Below are positions 27,800 to 41,973 of a stretch of 64,000 bases of DNA, piece after piece (the stretch's first letter is position 1; every line of letters begins with the position of its first letter). The DNA is from Typha latifolia (lineage: Eukaryota; Streptophyta; Magnoliopsida; Poales; Typhaceae), in contig CM034099.1 in NCBI GenBank assembly GCA_019914945.1, positions 7,130,001 through 7,194,000 on the forward strand, written 5' to 3'. A program made the translations under genes and the position numbers. The notes below the pieces were generated by a model. That model saw only the letters and a list, made by a program, of their open reading frames with translations, was not told where the DNA came from and made no database searches.

Positions 27800-30091
27800 A
27801 ACACAAAACACCGACATTTAAAAGAAGACTAGTCCATTTACTATTTTAGTCGTTAGTAGTTAACTATCATTGATGCCTTTTTCCACTCTTGCCTTTTGCG
27901 TCTATTCTCTCATAGATGTTTTGAAGAGTTAACATAGGAATTATGATAGAGATAAGATAGTGTGCTGTCCATAAAGAGCACGAGTTCATCATTTCTATTT
28001 GCTAAATCAATCCTTACTTTCAGCTCAGAAGTGATCATATAGCCCAACTTGCCCATGCCTAACCCGGCCCAGCTCAGTTTGGACCTAGCTAAGTCTAGTA
28101 TGGACCCGTTTTGAGCCCGACTCGACCCAACCCGAGCTCCAATTGTCCATAAGCGGCACGGGCTAGCATTTGCCCGCCCGGTCCAGCCCAGTGGCCTGCT
28201 CGTTGGCCCTACCCGGTGATTGTCGATCGGCCTAACCCGAAACCATAGCTGGGCCATAGCCCACAGGTCCACAATCCATTACTATATTTTTAATCAATAA
28301 AAATAAAGAAAGTTGGGTGAGCTGCGTGTATAGTGTAGAGGGCTAAAAAGGAGGAAAAATAGAAAAGAAGAATCCTCTTCTTCTTCTTCTTTCCAACCAA
28401 ACCATTCTTTCCATTCTCATTGACGTCATCATAAAGAGCAACTCCAAAACCTAAAACAAATCAACAAGTCCTCATAGATACCGCCACAAATATCTTTAGA
28501 TCTCTCCATGTCCCGCCAGAGATCACGACTAGTCGGCAAAGGGGTCAAGAAGCGAGCAGAACATGAGGGCGAACACTGCAACAAAAAAACACCTCCACCT
28601 TCGCCACTCCAGATATCACTCACGGCTCCCTACTCTTTCCCTATTTTCTCTCTCTATTTCTTCCCAATTTTTCTATCTCCACCAATGACAATCAAATCCT
28701 AGCTGCCGATGTGACCTTCGACCATCGATTTGGATTCATTGCCATCGTTGTCTAGCCCATTTCCATGCTTGGTCTTGGTGGCTAGTAATTTGGAGATAAA
28801 GTCCAAAACTAAGATGAAGATGGAGCCATGGAGGAATGAGGATGGCCCATTTAGCATCTCACCCGAATTGCCCATTAAACCCAGCCACTAACCCGTGCTC
28901 TCACAGGCCGATGGGTGGTAACAAGCTAGACTATTCTAGCCCAGCCCGACTTGACTCACTCATGGGCGGGTTGGCGAACATAGCGACCAGCTCGATTGGC
29001 TCGATAGGCCTGGCCTACCCGATGATTACCTCTACTTTGGCTCAAAGCATTGTGCTCAATCTAAGCCAAGTCGGAAGCAGACTTAAGCCAAGCTTGCCTT
29101 GATTCAAGTCAGCCGGCCAAGTGCAAGAGGAAATTTTTTTTAGATTTAATTACACATATTTCTCCTAAATTATAACTATTTTTCACGTACACATCTTAAC
29201 TTTAATTTAACCATGTAGACATCTTGACCTAAAAAAATTCTTAATTCAAATATTTCATATAATTACTTTTTTTTTTCTTATTCCAATAGGTCTATACGGA
29301 TGTTTTTCTTATTTCAGAGATTTTATATGAATTAATAAAAAAGTTTAGGGAGTGTATAATATGCATGAAAATATAATAATTCAGGGGGACTAAGTGTAAT
29401 TATGATTTTTTTTTAATATTTACCCAGTTAGCTAGCTAATATAAAAATAGTTTATCAAAATTCAAAGACAAAAATTAGCATCCCAATCTGAAGAAAAAGA
29501 GGAGTTATCTCTGATCTAACATCTTCGAGTAAACAGCATCAGTTTGATATTTAGTATTGCTTTACGTTTTAAGTGCACTAAGGGGTCATCTCATCTGGTT
29601 GTATTTCATAACATTGTACTTGTTAAACACATGTTCATTAGTTAGTTATATTTTATAACGGCGTATTTAGTAAACAAGTATTTAATTAGAGGAGAGTAGA
29701 GAAAAGAATTTGGTGCACCAAATTAAACAATAATTTTTAGATTAAATACAGTGTCTAGAAAAACTCTTTAACCAAATAGCTCCTAAATAAATTATTATTA
29801 CAAATTAATAGATGTTAATTCATTTCTACCTTGGATCCTTCGTAACGCACAGATCATGCTCATTCGTGAATCTCGAGGCTCTGAAGAGTCATAGCCGCAC
29901 GATCTTATATTTGGCAATCCTAAACGAGGTCTCATATATCGTTCTCTTTCTCGCTCGGCAATCGGCATCTCTCGCCATAACGGGTAAGGCTCTTGCTCCG
30001 CTAAAACCCTAGATTTCCACACTAGATCTGCTTTAATTCGAGCTTTCCTTTGATTTCTTTCGCCTGCCTCTTTCGATCGATCTAAAGATCA
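27800..30091. other. Intergenic, solo LTR to SRP68
   Basis: No gene. Stretches near 28040-28260 and 28850-29110 are rich in GCCC/AGCCCA motifs, and 28680-28830 looks like decayed GC-rich sequence. This pattern resembles subterminal motif clusters of hAT-like elements, but I could not define ends. 29130-29800 is AT-rich. The last ~250 bp before the ATG is the SRP68 5' region, with no convincing TATA box. Confidence 0.5.
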
Positions 30092-33000
30092 ATGTCGAAA
30101 GGAAACGGTCCATCGGGGATGGAGATTGACGATGCCAAGTCCGTCGCTGTTGAGCAGATCGCTCCCAAATTCTCGATCAATGGTTATTTCCTATTACTTT
30201 TCGTGTCTTCGTGATTTTGTTTTTTTCTTGTTATTTTAATCGAATTTAAGGCATAGCTTGCTTATGTAGTTCCGTAAATTGGCCTTGATTCTTGTGGATT
30301 TCGCAGTGTTGCAGCTTCTCAAGTCAGCGCAGATGCAGCACGGATTGAGGCATCGAGATTATACGAGATATAGGTATCTCTCCCTCTTATTACATGTAAT
30401 GTTAGGAGAAGTTTTCGGTTGCGTATATGGTCTGTACAGATTTGCCATCTCGTCTCTTTAACTATAAGTCTATAACTCTCTACTAGTCTGGATCAGAAGC
30501 ATTTGTGTCTACCTTGATTTTTTGGTCTGGATTATACTAAGATATCCTGCTCGCAATGTTAATATATATATATATATATATATATACATATTACATTTGC
30601 GACAGTAATTTAGTACATTTTGAGGATATATGGGTTGCATCTGGATAGGTGCCTAGACAACGCATTGTTAGTTTTAATTTTGTTATAATGGTTCAAAGTT
30701 TCAGTTTTGACCCCTAAAAGAATAATTAGTCCGAAATAGAATGGTTTTAGCCTATTGTCATATGAAATAACTGTCAAAACAAAAAATCTTAATAGTTTTG
30801 GCCTTAATCAATGAGTTTCAGCTGTTACTGTTATGTCTAAGCCTCTAAGGTGAAACTTCAAACCACTTATATCCTCTTAGTCCCTTTACTATGGACTCTG
30901 TGGCACTTCTTATATGTGCAACTTTCTCTTAAAGCATCTGATTACTTTCAGGAGATACTGTACTGCGAGATTGAGAAGGCTGTACAAGTCACTGAAGTTT
31001 ACTCATGGTCGTGGTAAATTTACTCGGAAGGCCATTACTGAGTCAACCATCACAGAAGTGAGGTATGTACCACTTTCAAAGGCCCAACATTTTCAGCTGG
31101 TCATGTTCTGTAACTGTACTTTGTGATGCCTAAGTTGTTTTGTAACTCCTGTATGATTATTCTCTGATTAATGTATGCTAAAACCCTTAAAAGAACTGCC
31201 ATAAGATACATGAATAAAGATGATTAAAGTAGCACGGGAATCCTATGCTTATGTTAATTGATTTTTAACTGGAATCCTCTGAAATTGTCTTGATATTTAA
31301 ATTGTCCCAGAGATCCTGTATGACTATGTGTGCCTGAGTATACATATGCTGATTCCAGACAAAGGATAATTATAGCTTCTCCAATGCAGGATATAGCACC
31401 AGTCATTCTTTAAGAATCTAGCTGTATTTAGATAGGTGGTTTTTAAGAAATGTCTGTTCTTTGACTTTCTCTCCAAGAAACAAAAGTAATTCTTCTCTTA
31501 TTTTTCTTTTCCCCTTTAAAGTTTAAGCCAAAGGTGCAATTTTTTGCTGCAAGACATTACTTCTTGATCGGAAGAAAAAATTTCTTTTAGTTTGTTTGGG
31601 TATCTATGCTTCATGATTTGCTTATCCAGAATTTGATACTTCAATAATGACCTTTGTCTATTTTGTGTTCTGTAGACTTTAATAAATGGTATGGTTTTAT
31701 TTGCAAATGAAGAAAAAGAACTCTATTACGATCTAAGTAACTTTGTCTTTGGTTTGTTTTTGGATATGCAAAATGTTAACTTTTGTCTGACATGAAAGGG
31801 AATTGCTCCATAAACTGATTTTGTCTTGACCTGGCACTCTTTTCTGTTATTTTTTTTCTCTAATAAACTGGATTAATAAATGAAATCAAGTAAAATTGTG
31901 CAGAAGTGTAAAGCCTGTACTAACAACTTTAGCCAGAAGGTAGGTTCTTAGAACCAATAAACTTTGTGAAGGAAATAGAATTAAATGGAATAAGAGAAAC
32001 TTCTGTTGCTATTGGCTTTCGAGAAGTAGCCCACTCTAAATTATCATCTTGCTGAACCCATAAATCAGTCTACCTTTTCTATAAAAGATTGTTAGCAGTC
32101 CTGCTGCTCCAGATTATATATTCAAAGCATATTTACAGCTCTGGTTCTAAAACTTTCAAGAGCACTTATCTACCAATTATTTCCTTATTTCACGCTACGA
32201 TCATTAGTTTTTATAAAAAAATGTATTGTCTACCTGCAATCTACTGCAAGGTAAAGAATGTTAGATTCTTGTGATGCAATGTAGCTCATTTTGCATCATA
32301 AAATTGAAGAACTTATGCTAGACAAGCAAAATTGTCCACTTATAGTTTCGTTTGCTTGCTTTTTTTTTTAGATGCTTGGGGCAGATCTCATTTTTGCACT
32401 ACTAAGTATTAACTTGGCAAAGAATACTCAGTCTCTGTCCAATATAACTGCTAAGAAATTTTAGTTGTAAATTGTTATCATAGGATCTGATCTAGCAGAA
32501 GCTGTATATTTGCCAATATAATAGTACACTAGTTAAGTGCTGATAGAGAGATACAAATATTCTTGCTCATGCATCATGTATTGGTGCAGGTTTCTCCATA
32601 TAGTTCTTTATATGGCTGAAAGAGCATGGAGCCATGCCATGGAAAAGAGACAATTAGCTGATGGACCAAATGCACGGCAACGCATCTACTTGCTTGGTAG
32701 ATTGAGGAAGGCAGTTAAGTGGGCTACACTCTTTTCCCAGTTATGTGCTGCCAAAGGAGACTCCAGAACTTCTCTAGAAGCAGAGGTATTTATTTTAACT
32801 ACTCAATTGTGTCTACCTTCATTGTTGCATCTGTCTCTCTGTATCAAACAACTTTGCTGACATTTTTGAAATATTTTCATTGTTTGATATGATATTATAA
32901 TGATGTCCTTTCCTTTCTTTTTTAAGAAAAGGCTAATTGATGGTTCTAAATTAGATTATGTTCTTTCATATGTAACTCTGTTAGGTTTAGACAGAATGTC

Positions 33001-36000
33001 TAAGTTGTTTCTCGTGGAGCACTTACTAGTTTATTGTGTCTGAGCGCATGGAACACAACATAATAAACTATTAAATGTAGTGCTCAAGTACTTGGAGACC
33101 TAATCACCGGTAAAACGAGTTTTTGTTTTTTTTTCATTTTTGTCTCTACTTAGGATATTGTGTGTCATCAAAGAGCCCAAAGATTCATGTGATGAGCTTG
33201 ATATTAGTTGAAGTCTCACCCTTTGTGTGTCTTAAGCAAGGGCATGGTTTAGTTACAAATTTTCAGGTGCAAAGAAATGTCCCAGATTCCAAATGTTCAG
33301 CATGCTTAGAGGTTAAGATTTAAAGTGGGTCAAACTACCCTTAGTTGGTTTGGTACTTTTAAGTGCCTGAACAAGTTCAGATTGCTAACATGGCTATAAC
33401 CGATTATTCACTTGACAAGTTTACTGGAAACACATTGCTTTTCGTAAGCCATTATGTTTGCTGTGGTGATTGGTTCTCAAGGTCAAATCTACTGTGCTCG
33501 TTTCCATAGTGAAAATAAATCTGTTTTAAGGAACTTGCATTTCGGTTATATCTATGAAATCTCTATAGGACAAAGTTCCATACTCATATTCTATGCTAAG
33601 GAGCAAATGGAAGTGAATATTTTACGAACTTATTAATAGATATCTCAAATAGGAGATTAATGAGTTTTGCATCAGATCATGGACGAATATTTTGGATTCT
33701 AGTCCATCATATATAGTGGTAAATTCCACTGTGGTTTAGTTTAGCCACAATTGTTAGACTGTTAGTTTGTGAAGCATGGATAATGATACGGGATACGAGG
33801 ATACGGAGATACGGATACGGGGATATGGTAAATTTTTAAAAGTAGGATATGGATACGACATGGATACACCAATAAATAAATAAATAATATAATTTTGATT
33901 TATTGTCAATCAATATAACATATGGTAAAAAATGATTATCCCATAAATGATAAGATAAAAGAAAAGAAAGTTACATATTTAAATATCTACATGCCTAAAA
34001 TTTTAGAATAATATTGTAATAGAAATTGATATGAAACTTAAAATGTTAGTGAAACATTAAAACCTAATTCAACTATTAGTCTACAACTTATTTAGATCTT
34101 TAAATCAGTTTCAAGTTATATGTTTAATTCATTGTCAAATAAACAAAACCTTAAGGTATCATAAAGGATTAGAAAATGGTATATACATATAAAGTATATT
34201 TTTATATCATCTTTTAGCACAAAAAGAAAGAAAAGGTAAAGGATTGGATGATCAAGAAATGTATGGGAGTTGTATCGGAGCCGTATCGGAAAATTAAAAT
34301 TAATTTTTTTAATTCGGATACTCCTCCGGCCGTATCCGATACGTATCGGGCTGTATCGGTATCCGATATGTATCGGATACTGGTACAGAGGGGCAAATTA
34401 AGTATCTGTGCTTCATAGCTGTTAGTCATGCAAGAATCATGTGGATATGTTTTTATGTCTGTGCATGTATCTATTTGAACCTTATGTGTTTTTTTTTTCT
34501 TCTGTTATTGTAATCCTATTATTAATTCATCATATTTTGTTGTATAAATTTAGTCTTAGCAGATTTTGACTGATACGATATGTCATAGAATTTGGTTCTA
34601 CTTAATTTCTCTTTCTTTTATCTTGGATCTAATATTAAGAAATAAAATTTTCCTAAGCAAACTATGGCTTTTGATGTGCAGGCATATGCTTCCTATATGA
34701 AAGGAACTTTGTTATTTGAGCAAGATCAGAACTGGGGAATGGCATTAATGAATTTCAAGAATGCCAGGTATATTTTTGGCCTCGCATACTTGCTTCACAT
34801 GGATGCTTAACTTATTTTGCCTCTCAAGTATGTCTGCACTTTATGTTACTGTTGATACTGGGAGCTGTTGCCCTCTAGAGAACCCTTTGATACTTTGATG
34901 ACGAAGTCCTCAATCAGGGTGTGCTGTTTCTTTTTTTTTTTCTGTTTATTTGGACATTAGCATAGTCAGCTTCTAGAATTCTCCCATTATTTGTGGAAAA
35001 TTTTCACCATTAGCCCCAAAAATCATTTTCTCACTGAATGTCTTCTGCAGGTAAATCTACTGTTGACTTACATATTTTTGTTCACAGGGCTGTCTATGAA
35101 GAGCTTGGGAAGTATGGCACTATAGAAAATCAAGTTTTATGCCGCGAGCGTGTTGAAGAACTCGAACCAAGCATCAGGTACTGTTTACACAAAGCTGGTG
35201 AGTCAAAATTACAAGCTTCTGAACTTCTAGACATTGGAGAAATGGAGGGGCCTGCCTTGGACCTTTTCAAAGCAAAATTGGAGGTATTTTCTTTTCCTGG
35301 TACTAAAAGCTCTACCTGTTTAGCCAAAAGATGTTATCTCATAAATGAGTTTTATCTTAAATAAAACTCCAAGTATATAGGATAATGATCTTCACATTTA
35401 GGCTAGGTAACATCTTACTGCTTGTGCATTTGGACTCCTATATGTTTCACTTGTTCTTAGGTGAACACTTTTAGGGATTATGGCGCGTTTTGCACAAATT
35501 TATGAAATTATGATTTTGCATACTTCATCATTTACGGACAGGGCCAACACATGGCTCTGGGGTTTTGCTTATTGAGGGCTTAACCTTCCAACACTAGAAA
35601 GCCTCTAGTCTAGCTTCAGGCAGGCCCTAATAAGAGACACTAGTGTCCACATGCATGTGTGTGTGTGAGAGAGTGAGAGAGAGATGCATATACACATGCA
35701 TGTGGACACTCTTGGTCAGTATTTTGGAAGGCGCTGGAGGCGGCTGCTCTAACTGGGCAGCTCACCAGCCACCCAACAAACTTGGAATATGGTTGGGAAA
35801 TGGTTGACGGGGATGTCTTGGCGGTCCGCCTTGTCACCTGGCAGGCCGGGTGGCCTGCTATGGTGTTGGAGCGTGTTATCTCCTCTCTCTCTTGAGCGAT
35901 GGCAAGTGCCTGACCCATTTTGGGAGATGTTGAGGTGGGCGAGAGACGGAGAGAGCAACATGGAAGTCGAGGAGAGGAAGTGAGAGAGATTTGTTGTAGT

Positions 36001-39000
36001 TGAGGGAGAGAGGGAGGTATGAGAGATTGGGAAGTGTAGTATAGTATGGAAGTGAAAGAAATAAGATTAGAGAGGGGGTTGTCACCCTCTCTTATCACTG
36101 GTGAAAAGAAAAGAGTGATGAGATATGATGTGACATGAGAGAACAACTGGACAGCTTATATATTAAAAAATGTTGGACCACTTTGGCATACACCTTGGCA
36201 CTCGCCTTCCACCTAGACGTTATGCGCTGGTGTGACCGTTGGCAATTCGCGACCGCCTTTTAAAACATTGCTCTCAGTGTTCCATGACATAAGGATATTT
36301 TAAAAGTGTCCGTACACATGACAAAATGATATTTTAAAGTGCTTTTGAATTAAAATTAAGGGTGCTTGAAAGATGTCATCGTGATCTTAAGATATTATAT
36401 TTTGAAGTTCTCTCTATTGTAAATTTCAGGCAGTTATGGCTGAGGCAAGATCACACCAGGCAGCATCCATGACAGAGTTTTACTGGCTTGGTCATAGTTT
36501 TCCTATCAATAATGCCAAGACACGTGTCTCCATTCTGAAAGGTTTGTGTTTTTTATTCATAATCTGATGGAGTTTTTATGAAAAGAAGAGTGTAATGTAG
36601 ACCTTTCAAGTTCAGATCTTAATCCAACTAGCGTACTACTTACAAAGATTTGGAATGTTTTTGTTCATGACACCATTGGTATTCTTAAAAAGATAGTCAC
36701 TTTTGATCTGACGATTTGCAAGATGCCAAGGATTTCTGTGCTTCATGCTTTTGGCCCATGTTATAATATTTCTTCATGTTAGGTCTGAATAATTGGAGAT
36801 TTTTTTTTCAGCTTTAAACTTTGTTGTGAATATTAAATTGATCATTGATTCATGCAGAATTGCAGATCTATTTTTTTATCGATGGTTGGATACTAGTCAT
36901 TTTGTTTCTGATATTTAATGACACATTCATAATAGAATGGAGTATATTTATCTCAAAAGTATTAAGTTGTCTAGAATCTTATGATTTTCAGGATGTTCAT
37001 TCTTTCCCGAACTTTTGTTTTATGTGGTGTAAACTACCTTTTTATAGTTCCCTGTGCTTGCTTTGTGAATATATCTGTATGTACATGCACTTAACACATA
37101 TAGGTCCACTCAATTGTGCACTCATATTGTCGGATATCATGCATCCATGTTCATTCATCCTTGTAGGGTCGTATGTACTCATTGGCATCTTTGAGGTGAC
37201 TTCCTTTCAAGCTACTGATAAGCATGAATTCTATCAATGGTTCAGCCATATTTTGCAATGATCTGATTACCTATGGGCATAGGATTGCAATTGGGTGGTA
37301 AATAATTTGGTTATTGTTTGAATCAGAATACATTATTTAGCCTGTTATTATACCTTTTACTTTTTTAACATTGCACTTGGCTTTCATAATATCTATTTCT
37401 TTTATAATTTTTTGCTTACTTGGGAAATATGATCAGCTCAGGAGCTGGAGAAAGATCTACATGGTTCAGCAGATTCACTTCCAGCAGAGAAAAAACTTGT
37501 CATGTTTGACAAAATTTTTTCTGCATATCATGACGCTAGGACCTGCATTCGTAATGACTTGGTATGTGACTGTTATGAAACAGGAAAATTTTGTGTTAAA
37601 CATGATTGTTGGTGCAGTAATTATTTTTTACAAAGGAATCGATGAGGACAATATCTTATACATTTTTCTTGCCAATGTTGTTTACAATTTTAGGTTGCTG
37701 CAAGCAATAATGAGAATGTAAAGGATGATCTCAATGGCCTTGATAAGGCTGTTAGTGCTGTACTAGGACAAAGAACAATAGAGCGTAATCAGTTGCTAGT
37801 TACTATTGCTAAAAGTAAATCCACAAAGAATCGAGATGATAAGGGTGAAAAGATTACGAAGCCAGAAGAGCTTGTCCGTTTATATGATCTTTTAATACAG
37901 GTATTCTTCTATGCATTTGAGATCTGTTCATCTAGTACTTGTTCCCCTTCTGCATGCATTGTTTTATTTTACATCTTTAATATTGGCAGAATACAACAGA
38001 TCTTTCCGATTTGGTTAGCTCAGGTAGGGATAGGAATGCTGAAGAAGTCGCATTTGCTGAAGAATACATTCTTAAGGGCTTGATATTTCGAGCAGAAAGG
38101 TTTGTTATCTTTGCTCTTGGAAATTTTGATTCATTTTAGGACTTGCTACTTACCATTACCCAATGATTAAGTCTCTTTATCTTTTCTCTGCATATCATCG
38201 TAAGTGTAAATGTGTAATAATCATGACATCATCTGTTTTTATACTTATTAGCTTTACCCTCTAATAACTGTTTGCTACTTGTGCTCCGTCATCTCTGTCC
38301 CCATCCTCCACTATGACTGCATTGAATTCAAGTAGTTCATTATTGATAATAGATAACTACACTTTGTTAGAGAACAAGATCTTTAAAAGAACAAATTTTC
38401 CTTTTCTGCTCTTACCTCTGAGTCTCTGATTACTGCTGTCATCTATGGGTGATAATGTGATATGCATTAATGCATGTGTGCATGTGATAGTTACAACCGT
38501 CAGACAGGTTCCTGAAGCAAAATTTCCTTCTTTGTTTAGGATTGGCATGAAAGGGTGTTTGTTTCTTGTTTTCCTATCTTTTAAGCTCATGAAATTCTTT
38601 CTCCTATCGACATATGAATTGATAAGTATCTTATCAATATTCACTTCGTTCTGAAATTGATCTGATTAGTGTTTACCTGAGTTGGCCTTATTTTTTCTCT
38701 TCCTTTTATGATTTGACTGATAATATCTATATAATGCTGTGATTTATTTTGAGTCCTGATATATCATACTTCTACTTTGTGAAATCTAATTCACTTCAGA
38801 GTTATTTATCTTATATTTGCTGACATATCAACTTAAAAAATGCTCTCTTCTTTTTTTATACTTGATATGCCATGGATCATAATCTGACATAAGATGAGGA
38901 TTATCTTAAAATGCTTTATTGCATGAACTTTCAAATGCGTCGCTTAAATTTTCTCTTATATATCTTTTTTGAAGTATCAAGAACAATAACCATTATAAAA

Positions 39001-41212
39001 AGGATGCAGTGCTTAGCAAGTTTTCATCTGCAATTACTAGTCTTTCAGCATATAGTTAGTTATAATACATTGTAAATATGGAGGAAAAATTAGTAGCAAA
39101 ACCTTGCATGGACAATTAGGTTATAATACATTGTAAAAATGGACATCATGCTCATGTTTAACTCATAAAGAGACCCGTTACATTTTTATCCAAGCTCTAT
39201 AATTATCTTGATCATTGTTTTTCTTTTCCTATTATGTTGTGCTTGGTCCAACATTGTATGCAAAATGTCATCACGATTCATGACATATGATTGGCGTTAG
39301 ACTTATCTTTGAAAATGTTGTAGGTGCTTCTATGTTGCTAAATCCTATAGTTCAGCTGGAAAAAGAACTGAAGCATATGCCTTATTTTGCCATGCTCACT
39401 CTCTTGTGGACATTGCTTCTAAAAAACTTCAGACGACAAATAATCCTGATAAGGTATGTTATAAACTAACTGCTAATTTGTCATGCAATCTGTTGTGCTA
39501 TACATGTTTATTCTGTTGACACATGACCTAGATAGAAAATAATTACTTTCATCAGTACGATAGATGATACAATGATAAAAAGGGCTTGAAAAGCAACACG
39601 TATAAGTCAGAGAAAGGTAGAAAAAGAAGTTCCCTTTTCCAAAATGTAAGTTATTGGAATGGCATGATGGAACACTTGCTATGCAAGGCCACTGTAGCAT
39701 GCTTGACAAAGCTGACGAGATTTTTTTTTATTGGGTAACATGGACAATGTGGTTCTAGAAAATTACTTCAGCTTTGTTAATTTTTGTCTACACTGATTGA
39801 CTTACACCTTTGCCTTTAATTATTATTCCTTTTGTTCTTTCTCCATTGACAGATAAGTTATTGAGGCATTCAGCTTTCTAAATGGTTCATCTGTTAAAAG
39901 ATCATGACCTTGTCCATCAAAAGCAAATTATTTTTGCCTTTTTTTATTGAGTCTTATAAAGTGGATAGAAGGCTAGAATGTTTTACTTAACATTTGGAGG
40001 CGTAGTGTTTTTGACGTTTAGTAGAAAGTAAAGAACATTTTCCAAGATCCATTGCTTGATTTTGGAGGCATAATGAGTTTTCGACAATTCTAGCTAGTCT
40101 GTCCAGTTCTGTTTTACAAGAAAATGATTGCTATCTTTTAGTCTTTGCATTTATTAAGTTTTCAGCTTACTGCATACCGGCACTCAATATTTTTAACTGC
40201 ACTTTCATCTTTTAACTTTTTAAGAAAACAACGGAGATCTCTTACAACATTGAATGAGTATAATCATTCTGACTTCTGGTTGTTGGTTCTTTTTCTTTTC
40301 TCGATTACTTATAACAATGAAAGAATAAATAAAGGGTTGATGCCATAGTTATAAATAAGAGGCTCAGTGCTTAAAACTATGTGGTTATTTCAATAGCAGA
40401 AGGGATTGTTTGATGCATAATATAAAGTATAAACAAGCTGAGTAGATCTTTTTCTTTTTTTGGTGTTCAACGCATACGTCATTAATTCCTGATACAGGTA
40501 GGTTACCTTTCACTTTTCTGTTCACATCACCTAAGAATTTCTCATAGTAAAAGAAGTTTCTAACCTTGTCTTTGCAGGCATTACTCAAAGAGCTTAAGGA
40601 TCTATCTGACAATTGTAGAGCCAACAGTTGTATAGAACACGCAGCAGGGATTATGGAGGAGGAGAAGATTCCTGAAAGACTTTCTAAAGGAGTCTCAACT
40701 TTATCGTTGAATGGAGAAGGAAAGAAGGTACTTACCTAGGATGCACAAACAACTAATATAGCAAATATATTAGTAAAGATGTTCTTTTTTATTGTGGTGA
40801 CTGCAAACAAGCTATTGATTCTATCTGGATGATCATATGTGATGGCAACTAAATTTTTCTGACCGAACTTGATCAGTTACTCAAGTGCAGAATTTCATTT
40901 TAGTACTGAAAATTGCATATGATGTTCAGGTTATCTGTACATCAGGTGTTTACAACTTCTATTAACATTTGTGGCTGGCTCATTTTGCAGGAAGAGAAGT
41001 TCCTCTTGGAAAGACTTGATGTTTATGAATCAGTTCTGGGTGATCCAAACTCAAAGAGCACTCCACATATAGATCGCTTCCCTCCTCCATTCCAGTCAGT
41101 TCCTTGCAATCCTATTGTACTTGACATCGCCTACAACTCTATCGAGTTTCCGTCTTTGGAGAATAGAATGAAGAAAGACAAGAAGGGCTTATTTAGCAGA
41201 TTATGGCGATAG
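30092..41212 (+). CDS. SRP68: Signal recognition particle subunit SRP68, 13 exons
   Basis: Exons: 30092-30182, 30307-30373, 30952-31062, 32590-32785, 34682-34767, 35088-35283, 36430-36541, 37437-37561, 37694-37900, 37990-38099, 39324-39453, 40578-40727, 40991-41212. All introns are GT-AG and phases agree, giving 600 aa, close to other plant SRP68 proteins. The N-terminal RNA-binding region has FSINVLQLLKSAQMQHGLRH, then RYRRYCTARLRRLYKSL and HGRGKFTRKAI, rich in basic residues as expected for SRP RNA contact. The middle is helical (RAWSHAMEKRQL, DQNWGMALMNFKNAR, EELEPSIRYC), and the C-terminal part binds SRP72 in the family. The protein works as the SRP68/72 heterodimer on SRP RNA in co-translational targeting to the ER. 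Two introns carry transposon-like DNA (33767-34418; 35638-36270). Confidence 0.96.
30562..30586. repeat. (AT)12 microsatellite in SRP68 intron 2
   Basis: Uninterrupted AT run. Confidence 0.9.
33767..34418. mobile_element. hAT-like MITE in SRP68 intron 4
   Basis: A 652-bp unit lies between two exact copies of the 8-mer CTGTTAGT (33759-33766, 34419-34426), the target-site length typical of hAT transposons. Its ends are imperfect inverted repeats: TTGTGAAGCATGGATA on the left and CTATGAAGCACAGATA on the right read inward. Just inside are clusters of GGATACGG-type repeats on the left and their reverse complements (CCGTATCCGATAC) on the right, which resemble subterminal transposase-binding repeats. 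The interior is AT-rich without an ORF, so it is non-autonomous. Confidence 0.8.
35642..35710. repeat. 19-bp perfect hairpin in SRP68 intron 6
   Basis: AGTGTCCACATGCATGTGT (35642-35660) is the reverse complement of 35692-35710, with a ~31-nt GA-rich loop. It sits at the left edge of a GC-richer insertion-like block running to about 36270, whose borders share a TTTTNNAAGGCG motif in inverted orientation. That suggests a decayed hAT-like unit, but no clear TSD was found. Confidence 0.6.
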
Positions 41213-41901
41213 ATGTCCATTGATTTTGGTATGGGATGGAAAAGATTATCTCCTCACTCCTTGCTGTTCAATTTCATCACTAGTTTGGCATGATAATTTA
41301 TGGGCTTTGCTCATGTTGCCTCTCCTGCTTCTATTCCTTTTCTGATTTTGCTAGTGAAGGGATAAGATTGATGCCAGTTTATTTTTCAGAACTGAAGTCC
41401 TGTCATATACTTGAATATGAGAAAGTGAGGTATTAAAGGAACTTTGCACATGTAAACAATCGTGAATCTGCGGGAATGTTTCTTTTTCTTCTGTGTTAGG
41501 TTCTTCTAAATTTTAACTGAACCTTGCGAACTTTGTCGAAAAATCTTTCTTAATGCGTTCTATAATTGGAGTTGACTCTGCTTTATTGATGCCTTTCATC
41601 TGAAATGCCCATCGATCTCGTCAAGTCATCTCACTTTACATTGGTGGTGGTTACACCCGAGACAGAGTGCATCTCATTCCTGAACTTATCTGCAAATTAA
41701 CTTTATTCTTTCGAAGTCAATAGAAAAAATATATAATCTAATTGGAAGGGTAGAAGTGCAACCAAGAAAGTTATTCGTTTTCATCAACAGCGTTTTAGAC
41801 TTTCTACCAGAAAGTTTGAAAACTTATCCATTGATAATTCTCTATCAGGAGCTTATAATATTATAATTATTATATTTACTAATCCACAATTAGAATAAAA
41901 T
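41213..41901. other. SRP68 3' flank
   Basis: SRP68 3'UTR and AT-rich spacer before the tRNA gene. No ORF of interest. Confidence 0.5.
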
Positions 41902-41973
41902 GGGTGTTTGGTCTAGTGGTATGATTCTTGCTTTGGGTGCAAGAGGTCGCGAGTTCGATTCTCGCAACACCCC
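41902..41973 (+). tRNA. tRNA-Pro, anticodon UGG
   Basis: The 72-nt cloverleaf closes fully. The acceptor stem GGGTGTT pairs with AACACCC with C as discriminator. The D arm contains GGTCTAGTGGTATGATT (A box). The anticodon stem TCTTGC/GCAAGA encloses the loop TTTGGGT with anticodon TGG. The T arm GCGAG-TTCGATT-CTCGC holds the B box. A TTTT run follows shortly after the 3' end (41975-41978), suitable as a Pol III terminator. No intron; CCA is not encoded, as usual in eukaryotes. Nuclear rather than organellar origin is likely from the Pol III signals but not proven. Confidence 0.95.

Noticed and set aside
28040..29110. GCCC/AGCCCA motif-rich block like hAT subterminal repeats
   Set aside because: No inverted ends or TSD could be paired, so it is not called an element.
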